In this document: positions 57,458 through 64,000 of the stretch, in pieces | Numbering within the stretch: position 1 is the first letter of the stretch | Layout: each line of letters starts with the position of its first letter | Origin: Imbricaverruca yamaguchii | Lineage: Eukaryota > Arthropoda > Thecostraca > Neoverrucidae | Reading direction: 5' to 3' | Length of the DNA stretch: 64,000 nt | Assembly: GCA_034440575.1 (NCBI GenBank) | Contig: JAOTOL010001655.1 | Coordinates: 3,302,001-3,366,000, forward strand | Position numbers and translations under genes: made by a program | Notes under the pieces: model-generated | Told to the model about the DNA's origin: nothing | Seen by the model: the letters and a program-made list of their open reading frames with translations, nothing else | Database searches by the model: none

Positions 57458-57599
57458 CTGGCCCAGCAGAACGGCGAACACGAACACGCCGAGCAGCCAG
57501 CTGATCGTCATCAGCACGTACTCGATCACGTTTGTCGGCTTTGGGTTCCGACCCACCGACATGGCTGTCTTGGTGGCGAAGAACACGCAGCGCGCGTAC
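57458..57599 (-). CDS. CNG channel, pore and S6 exon
   Basis: After CACCCCACAG, G completes Ala. It then encodes [40 protein letters not shown] and [22 protein letters not shown] is the pore helix and selectivity-filter region. It lacks the Glu typical of CNG-alpha filters (TIGETPPP) and resembles beta/CNGL types with .IGKNPKP. The remainder is S6. It ends in phase 0 at CAG/GTGGGC (57458/57457). A beta-like filter suggests a modulatory or divergent subunit; function is inferred. Confidence 0.93.
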
Positions 57600-57611
57600 C
57601 TGTGGGGTGGG

Positions 57612-58435
57612 TCATGAGCACCGAGCACACGGTATAGGGCGGAGGGCACAGGGCACAGTACACAGAGCACGGAGCACACGGCACAGGGCACAGGGCAGAG
57701 GGCACAGGGCACAGGGCACAGGGCACAGGGCACACGGCACACGGCACGGGGCACAGGGCAGAGGGCACAGGGCACAGGGCACAGGGCACAGGGCACAGGG
57801 CACAGGGCACAGGGCACAGGGCACAGGGCACAGAGCAGAGGGCACAGGGCAGAGGGCACAGGGCACAGGGCACAGGGCACAGGGCACTGGGCACAGGGCA
57901 CAGGGCACAGGGCACATGGCACATGGCACGAGGAGCAGGACACGGGACACTGAGCACTGGGCACTGGGCACAGGGTACAAGGTACAGGGTACAGGGTACA
58001 GGGCACAGGGTAGAGGGTAGAGGGTAGAGGGTAGAGGGTACAGGGCACAGGGCACAGGTTAGAGGGTAGAGGGCAGAGAGCACAGTACACAGAGCAAGGG
58101 CACAGAACGCAGGGCACATGGCACAGGGCACAGGGCACAGGGCACACGGCAATGGGGCCCAGGGCACAGGGTACAGGGAGCAGGGCACTGGGCACAGGTC
58201 ACGTGGCACAGGGTACAGGTCATAGGGCGCAGGGTATAGGGCACAGGGCACAGGGCACAGGGCACATGACACCGGGCACTGGGCACAGAGCACTTGGCAC
58301 AGGGCACAGGACGCAATGCACAGGGCATAGGACACAGGACACAGGGTGCATGGCACAGGGCACTGGGCAACTCGGCGTATGGCACGAGACACAAGGCACA
58401 GGGCGTGTGTCTTGTGTCGTGGGCACAAAGCACAG
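57612..58435. repeat. (GGGCACA)n heptamer array
   Basis: About 800 bp of 7-bp units GGGCACA with variants GGGTACA, GGGTAGA, GGGCAGA and GGCACTG in blocks. Since 7 is not a multiple of three, every frame cycles through the same codons, giving Cys-Pro-Val frames of up to 325 codons on the minus strand, which are by-products. It begins about 12 bases upstream of the acceptor of the pore exon. Confidence 0.96.
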
Positions 58436-58655
58436 GGCGTGATGACAGAACACTGTGTGTTCTGCCATGACGTGGAGGCAGAACACACAGTGGGCGGCGT
58501 CACCGGGGAGGACCGCTCGGTCGGTCGAGCAGAAGGCGTGCACTGCGTTCGGAAGCATAGAGCACAGTTAGCTTAGCTCGGGGGAGCTGCATTATGGGTG
58601 AGTGCCAGATGGAGTGGCTGGCGCGGGTGTCTGACAACCTGGGGGGAACACTGTG
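58436..58655. other. Channel intron segment
   Basis: Contains a short inverted pair GAACACTGTGTGTTCTGCC/GGCAGAACACACAGTG near 58447-58492. Otherwise nothing. Confidence 0.5.
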
Positions 58656-59060
58656 CGGGAGCTCCGTGATAAACAAATTGGTACTCTGGGGTAAACCACT
58701 TGATAATCCCGGGACAGTCTTTCTGGTAACCTGGGCGTAAACTGTCCAGTACCACCAGGGTAAGCTGTCTGATGACCCCGGGGTAAACCACTTGATAATC
58801 CCGGGACAGTCTTTCTGGTAACCTAGGCGTAAACTGTCTAGTAGCACCAGGGTAAACCATCTGGTGACCCAGGGGTAAACTGTTTGGCAACACCAGGGTA
58901 AACTGTCTGGTGGCCCCGGGGTAAACTGTCTGGGGACCCGGGGTAAGCTGCGTGGCGACCACGGGGTAAAGTTCTCGGTAGCTCGGGTTAAGCCTGGTAC
59001 CGTCAGGATAAACTGTCTGGCGACTCCAGCATATACTGCCATTTAACAATGGAATCACAC
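58656..59060. repeat. Minisatellite, unit about 23-24 bp
   Basis: About 16 imperfect copies of a GGGGTAAACTGTCTGGTGAC-type unit. One higher-order unit (CCACTTGATAATCCCGGGAC plus TCTTTCTGGTAACC) is repeated at 58696 and 58790. Confidence 0.9.
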
Positions 59061-59342
59061 AAGGAGTGTATACGTATGGGCAACTCGAGGATGCACTGTC
59101 TGGTAACGACGGAGCCACGCTGGGTATCGGGCATCAGTCATAATGGAACTGGTGGCTGATATGGCCTTGTGACAGCCGCTTTTTTTCGTTTCCAGTATTT
59201 TTTTCCTACGGATAGGCAGGATTTGTATGTTCTGATTGCCCGTCGTGTTTGAATTTCGTCTGCGGATCTTGACACAATGTTATCAGATTCAATTCAAATT
59301 ACACATTTTTATGCTGCGAGGTGCACATTGCGTCTGGTAATT

Positions 59343-59402
<60 letters not shown>
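59343..59402. repeat. (TA)n microsatellite
   Basis: About 29 TA units. The surrounding 59061-59342 and 59403-60755 hold no recognised gene, apart from a CG-rich stretch at 60090-60310 without a recognisable exon. Confidence 0.97.
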
Positions 59403-59406
<4 letters not shown>

Positions 59407-60765
59407 ATTGCATTGCCACCTTGCTGGTTGAATAAAGTGACCAACATCAACTATTATTAGCTACCTATATAATCTGGTCACCAACTGACATTACTCGATA
59501 CAGAACATGTAATGGTTATCATACTATCATACTGTGAAATCGCTGCAGTAATCAATGAAGAATGCCCATGTCATTTATGAGACCAATTATAATTGTTGAG
59601 AAGCTTCAGTGAAATGTGCACTTCAAGGAAAAAGAACACAGCATCTCCAAATGACGTCGCTGAAATTACATGGAATATTACGCAGCTGCCTTGGTTGCCT
59701 CGTGGAATCCATGCACTGAGCAGTGATTAGCGCCGAGGGGAAAATAGGACACCACAGTCAAGCAGGGCAAGATGGGATTCTTAGCAATCTAATGAAGACA
59801 AATATATCAGATGTACATCCCGGTAGGTTCAGTTCAGCATGCACTCGGTGTGTTCTCCAGCAGCAGCCACATACAGCGAAGGCCAAACCTACCTACTTTT
59901 CGCCCAATTGTCAAAGAACATAAAAAACCTGGCCTGCGTTAGTATATCGACTGAATCTGACACTAAGCCCATCATGAAGGTTAGATAATCTCAGGGCTTA
60001 CTGCAGCAAAGTTGCTAAAAGTGTACTATTTTAACCGTATGATGTCTGTAACTGTGGGTGCTGTGATCCCATAAGTCAGCCGACCTACCATCCCCCGCAT
60101 ATGTCGCGTCCAGTACATTTCCGTCCGGTGCCGGCAACGCGGTCACCGGCCTTCGCCGGAGCCGAATCAGCGTTTTACGGGCCGATGCCCGGCAACTGTG
60201 ACGTGTGCCTTGGTCTCCCAGTCGCGGCCGCACCCAGCGAACCACCCCCGCTGTCAGAACTCTCTGGACTGTCGAGCGGAGTGGGCCTGTCGCGCGGGCG
60301 GTCGCGTGTATAAATTAAGAACTGTATTTCGGCCTCCAAATTTAGAACCGAAATTAATTGCTCTCGACTGTCAGCCTGGAACATTATTGCGTTCGTCCTT
60401 TCTGTCACCATATATTCACTCTACTTTCTGCACAATATATCGTGCAGAGAACATATCATTTTTGCAACCGGAGTTACCGCGACGCGCGGATCTCCTGGAC
60501 TGTATCACGAGCCTACAAGAACGACCCTTCACTACATTACACTTCCGGGTAAATATGCATATGAATATGATTGTTCAGAGTCACCAAAAAAGTGCATTAA
60601 TTTGTCTGCGTCTGCTACTGACAGTCTGGCTAGCCACTGACGGTCCAGTCACTGACAGTCCGGCTGCATGCGACTGACAGTTTCGGTTAGGTGGCACCAC
60701 TCGTCCCTGTTCTTAGAGCCACACCTCCCCTCCCCTGGTCTCCGTGTAGTGGCAGCACTCTCCCT

Positions 60766-60952
60766 TGTCTGTTTGTATAGTGTTTGTTTATTAGGTGGTT
60801 CACGACGCACTTTATGCACATTCACTGCTAATGGCGCTGCCCACACTTTCGTCGGTGGGCCGCGGGATTGGGAAATGTCCCGAGCGGTGCCAGTGTCGAA
60901 CCCGGGACCTTTGGTGTCCACAGCCACCTTAACCACTCGGCCATCCCCGCCT
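60766..60952 (-). mobile_element. tRNA(Ser/Leu)-derived SINE with target-site duplication
   Basis: Read on the minus strand from 60952, the head GGGGATGGCCGAGTGGTTAA has a perfect A box (TGGCCGAGTGG). A B box GGTTCGACACT follows about 45 bases on, as in class II tRNAs with a long variable arm. The unrelated body ends AATAAACAAACACTATACAA. The 10-bp repeat CACTCTCCCT stands on both sides (60756-60765 and 60953-60962). It is distinct from the other SINE family in the window. Confidence 0.85.
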
Positions 60953-61134
60953 CACTCTCCCTCTCTCCGACCTCCGTGAGGACGTACAACTTATCCCTGT
61001 TCCTAGAGCCGCCCCCTGGTCTCCGTGTAGTGGCAACACTCTACCTTGTCCCTGGAGCCGCGCATCTCGCCCAGTCTCCGTGAGGATTCCCCATCGTCCC
61101 TGTCCCTGGACCCCTTGCCGCTGCGCCAACTCAC

Positions 61135-61322
61135 GCGTTGCCGACATTGTCGTAGACCCAGCCGTTGGTGCCGAAACCCTGCAGCAGGCTGGCCATGTAG
61201 TAGGCGCAGCCGTTGACGTGGATGAAGAAGAGCATGTAGATGAGGGTGCGCATCACGCGGATAGCGTTGGGGTACGCCACCAAGGCGGCCACCCGATCGA
61301 AGAACGTCCAGTAGGTCTGAAT
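61135..61322 (-). CDS. CNG channel, S4-S5 exon
   Basis: After CCCCTCGCCAG it encodes IQTYWTFFDRVAALVAYPNA, IRVMRTLIYMLFFIHVNGCA and YYMASLLQGFGTNGWVYDNV, ending GN. The RV.RT..Y....H.N.C.YY.AS..QG.GT..WVYD.VGN series is the S4/S5 region and outer turret of CNG beta/CNGL channels. It ends in phase 2 at AACGC/GTGAGT; GC plus G of the pore exon gives Ala. The start of this exon is copied in the 76-bp array immediately upstream. Confidence 0.93.
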
Positions 61323-61710
61323 CTGGCGAGGGGAGGAGGGTCGCGCTGCTGCACGTTAGGGGTCCCGGTGGTCTGAAGAACGTCCTATGGGTGTGGATCT
61401 GGCGAACGGGAGGCTGATAACGCTGGGCACGGTAGGGGGCCCGGTGGTCTGAAGAACTCGCAATAGGTGTGGACCTTGCGGTAACGCTGGGCACGGTAGG
61501 GGTCCAGGTAGTCTGAAGAGCTTCTAGTAGGTGTGAATCTGGCGAACGGGAGGCTGATAAAGCTGGGCACGGTAGGGGTCCCGGTGGTCAGAAGAGCTTC
61601 TAGTAGGTGTGGATTTGGCGAACGGAAGGCTGATAACGCTGGGCACGGTAGGGGTCCCGGTGGTTTGAAGAACTCGCAATAGGTGTGGACCTGGCGAACG
61701 GGAGACTGGT
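61323..61710 (-). repeat. 76-bp minisatellite repeating an acceptor and exon start
   Basis: Five copies beyond the real exon. GAAGAAC or GAAGAGC (plus strand) begins at 61299 (the real exon) and at 61375, 61451, 61515, 61591 and 61667: spacing 76, 76, 64, 76, 76. On the minus strand each unit reads CGCCAG then ATTCACACCTACTAGAAGCT-type sequence, matching the real CGCCAG/ATTCAGACCTACTGGACG. Two of the copied acceptors are mutated. Confidence 0.92.
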
Positions 61711-62011
61711 AATGATGGTGCGATTGTGGTATGTCGATCGACAGAGAGTTATCACGAACTTAATCATTGCGAATTCAAAAGGTTTGACGTTATCCTAAGC
61801 AAAATTTGAAGGAAGCACTCGATATTTACCACTTCGGACATTTTCGAACATCTAATCTCAAACAAGTTTACCATGCCTATTTAAGACACAGATGGTGGAA
61901 AAGGCAATAACCTGCTTGGCAAATGCTCTCGCCGTCAATGATTGGCTTTGTTCGGCTGAACAGATAACGAGGGTTTGACTCACTTTACACTAAACAGATA
62001 AATGTACTCAC
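61711..62011. other. Channel intron
   Basis: No further feature was recognised. It begins at the GTGAGT donor of the exon at 62012. Confidence 0.6.
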
Positions 62012-62098
62012 TTTAAGCATTCTGTTCGCTCGAAACAGCGAGTTGGAGCCGTAGGCAATGTACAGAAGATCCAGAGGCAGCACAGCGAGTGTGTCCAA
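62012..62098 (-). CDS. CNG channel, S3-S4 exon (most 5' exon seen)
   Basis: An 87-nt exon, phase 0 at both ends, between GCTGTTTTCAG and AAA/GTGAGT. It encodes LDTLAVLPLDLLYIAYGSNS and LFRANRMLK. LD.L..LPLDLLY...G.N.L.R..R.LK is the conserved S3 and S3-S4 segment of CNG channels. The earlier exons (N-terminus, S1, S2) lie beyond it and were not recognised before the window end. Confidence 0.9.
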
Positions 62099-64000
62099 CT
62101 GAAAACAGCACGGGACTGTAACGGGGGCGGTCCTCCCACTAAGGCACTTAAAGCAGTGCCTCACCTCAGTAGAGCTGAAAGATCTTTCTGATGTTATTTT
62201 TGTACATAGCGATGCTCTTATCCATTGGAATATCACACAATTAATAAGTTGACATGAAACGTTCATTGGTGATTCGTAAATATCGTGAAAACTTAAGCTA
62301 AGATTTACATATTCAATTTGGAACAGCTCTATCATTAATCTGAAATGCGTATGAGTGGGCTTCGCAAAACCTGGGGAAATTAAAGACGTTTTTCTGTCCT
62401 ATCTCGACATGTTACAGAGCTAGAGTAAAATAAACTTGTTTTCTGTGCTCAGCGCATCGACTTACGTCCGTATTCCTTGAATTGTATTAGGAGAATGTGT
62501 CGAACAAAAAAGTTGGAAAAACCTTTCCTTTTCTTTTTTTTTCTCGGATCGTAGATCTGCGCTAGGGGGCACAATTAGTCTTTCATTTACAAAATCTTGA
62601 TGTGCCTGTGTTCAACTTGAAAAGACACAACTTCTGGCTATCTCGATAGTTCCGAAAAATGACTTTTTGTACTTCAGATTTTAAGCAAAGTTGACTTAAG
62701 TTGGAGGAAAAAGTTTACAAACCACCTTCCTGAAATTATAACACGATAACACATCAATTCTATACACATTTACTTCGTTATCATATGGCCAAAAATGGAA
62801 TTTAACCACCACAAAGTAAAAACAAATAGTTAAGCATGTTCGATGTTTTCTTAATAACTTTTTAAGCTTTTTCATTTTTTGGATACAATGCATTAGTAAA
62901 AGATGCACTGTGGAAGTGTGCATCCAAATGTTTCAGAAACTTTGATCTAACATGCACCACCACTGCTACAAGAAGTGAAAGGTCAACCTCTAATTTTGTG
63001 ACGATTCTTGCAGGAAATGGGTTCATATGACCGTCCAAGGTCGAAAACTGAAGAAAACTGCCTTGGCCGAGATGCTCTGGAGTTATTGATTTCACTTTCA
63101 GAGGGACAAGTTTTCTTTTCCGTCCAACGCACGTTTCAAATGTACGCAGAGAAATTTGGGCCAAAAATATTCGGAAGTTTTTTATATAAAATTGGGGGTA
63201 AGTTCTGTTGACCCACCGGAAGAATATTACAAATCGAAGTTTGTGAAATCGACATATCATACGTAAAATTGATGTCTCAACATATTTGCATCCGTGTAAA
63301 GCAGTCAAAAAATGAATACTTTTGAGTGAATCGGTTTTGAAGATCATATTCCAGTTTTTCATCAATGTTTGGAAATAATTTTGAACGTTTTTTCGGATGA
63401 AATAAGGCCTCTGTGACTTGTGCACCCAAACATATTGACTTATTTAACATCCACAAGATAAATGTTCAAAAAGTGTGACGTTGATCACAGGGGTAGTTTC
63501 AATAAAATTAGCATGCATCAAGGTGCTGCCACCTGGTGAGGGACCACTAGCGCCACCACACGTCCAATGTTGTAACAAAGCCAGGTGAAAACATGCGTGT
63601 ATATATGACACTCCTAGGTCAACATGCATGCATTTGAGCGAAACCCGAGATAGCAGTTCGATAGAGAATTAATTGGCGCTACTCTATTCTACCATATTAC
63701 ATTATAAAATATTATTAAAAACGTATCAGAAATGCAAATATTTAGTTCAGCACTAATTATCTCCCACAAAAAACGGTTCTCACAACTTATTTGGGTCATT
63801 TTTAATGCTCAGATTCACTGGTCGTATGACAATTGTTTTGAAATTTTTAAAATTCTAAAGTTTTTCCTCCAAATTCAGTAAGGTTTACCCCCTTTTTGTA
63901 CTATAACTATTCGAGAAAATGGCTATTTCTCATATACAACAGTCAGCCCTTGGCGAGGTCTATCTATTGATGTATAATTTATCATCATTCTGTAAGTGTG
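62099..64000. other. AT-rich stretch, probable channel intron
   Basis: No further channel exon was recognised. A 187-codon minus-strand frame at 62862-63425 is long for such AT-rich DNA and could be a decayed mobile-element gene, but it matches nothing I know and shows no motif. Confidence 0.4.

Noticed and set aside
57526..58503. Cys-Pro-Val-rich minus-strand frames of up to 325 codons
   Set aside because: Consequence of the (GGGCACA)n array lacking stops in this direction. The only real coding part is the pore exon at 57458-57599.
62862..63425. 187-codon minus-strand frame upstream of the channel exons
   Set aside because: Too unlike CNG S1-S2 sequences to be part of the channel and no motif identifies another gene; mentioned only as an open question.

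Overview
The window is animal nuclear DNA, most likely from an arthropod. All real genes are split by GT-AG introns with consistent phases. Three conserved genes can be followed: an NR5B/Hr39-type nuclear receptor, a serine carboxypeptidase of family S28 (PRSS16-like), and a beta/CNGL-type cyclic nucleotide-gated channel. Around them lie LINEs, a Helitron, tRNA-derived SINEs and many minisatellites. A few TTAGG-like repeats (about 11741 and 19805) agree with an arthropod. A crustacean is plausible, but that is a guess. There are no prokaryotic operons, phage genes or CRISPR arrays.

Layout. 1-10.7 kb is gene-poor, with two copies of a tRNA-derived SINE (4529, 5987) and 30-bp and 43-bp minisatellites. 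10.7-12.95 kb holds the last three coding exons of the nuclear receptor (+). 13-34 kb is repeat territory: a 275-bp degenerate tandem repeat, a CR1-like LINE nested in another LINE (22-26 kb), two striking hairpins (27.7 kb), smaller retroelement fragments, an inverted minisatellite (32.8-33.1 kb) and a broken transposon-type gene (33.3-33.8 kb). 35.8-43.8 kb holds the last four exons of the S28 peptidase (+), ending at a stop at 43781 with AATAAA 42 bases later. 44-51 kb is mostly tandem repeats, including a 1.2-kb array of 12-bp units. 51.5-62.1 kb holds seven exons of the channel (-), from S3/S4 through the pore, C-linker and cyclic-nucleotide-binding domain. A Helitron fragment lies in one of its introns. 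The S28 and channel genes converge.

The most unusual signal is the relation between minisatellites and splice sites. In all three genes tandem arrays end at or just before 3' splice sites. In two cases the repeat unit itself contains the acceptor and the start of the real exon. In the S28 gene 11 consecutive 64-bp units each carry a branch-point-like CTAAC/CTGAC, an AG acceptor, a 22-nt copy of the exon start and a GTGAGT donor, so the intron is a chain of ready-made pseudo-mini-exons. In the channel gene a 76-bp array repeats the acceptor and first bases of the S4-S5 exon, and a separate 65-bp duplication copies the end of the S6 exon with its donor. Two other intronic arrays in the channel gene carry clustered transcription-factor motifs: ten CRE-like sites (eight perfect TGACGTCA) at 31-bp spacing, and about 18 CACGTG E-boxes at about 36-bp spacing.

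The coding calls rest on protein motifs recognised by eye plus matching splice phases. No database search was possible. The 5' parts of all three genes were not found and may lie outside the window or in short exons I could not recognise.
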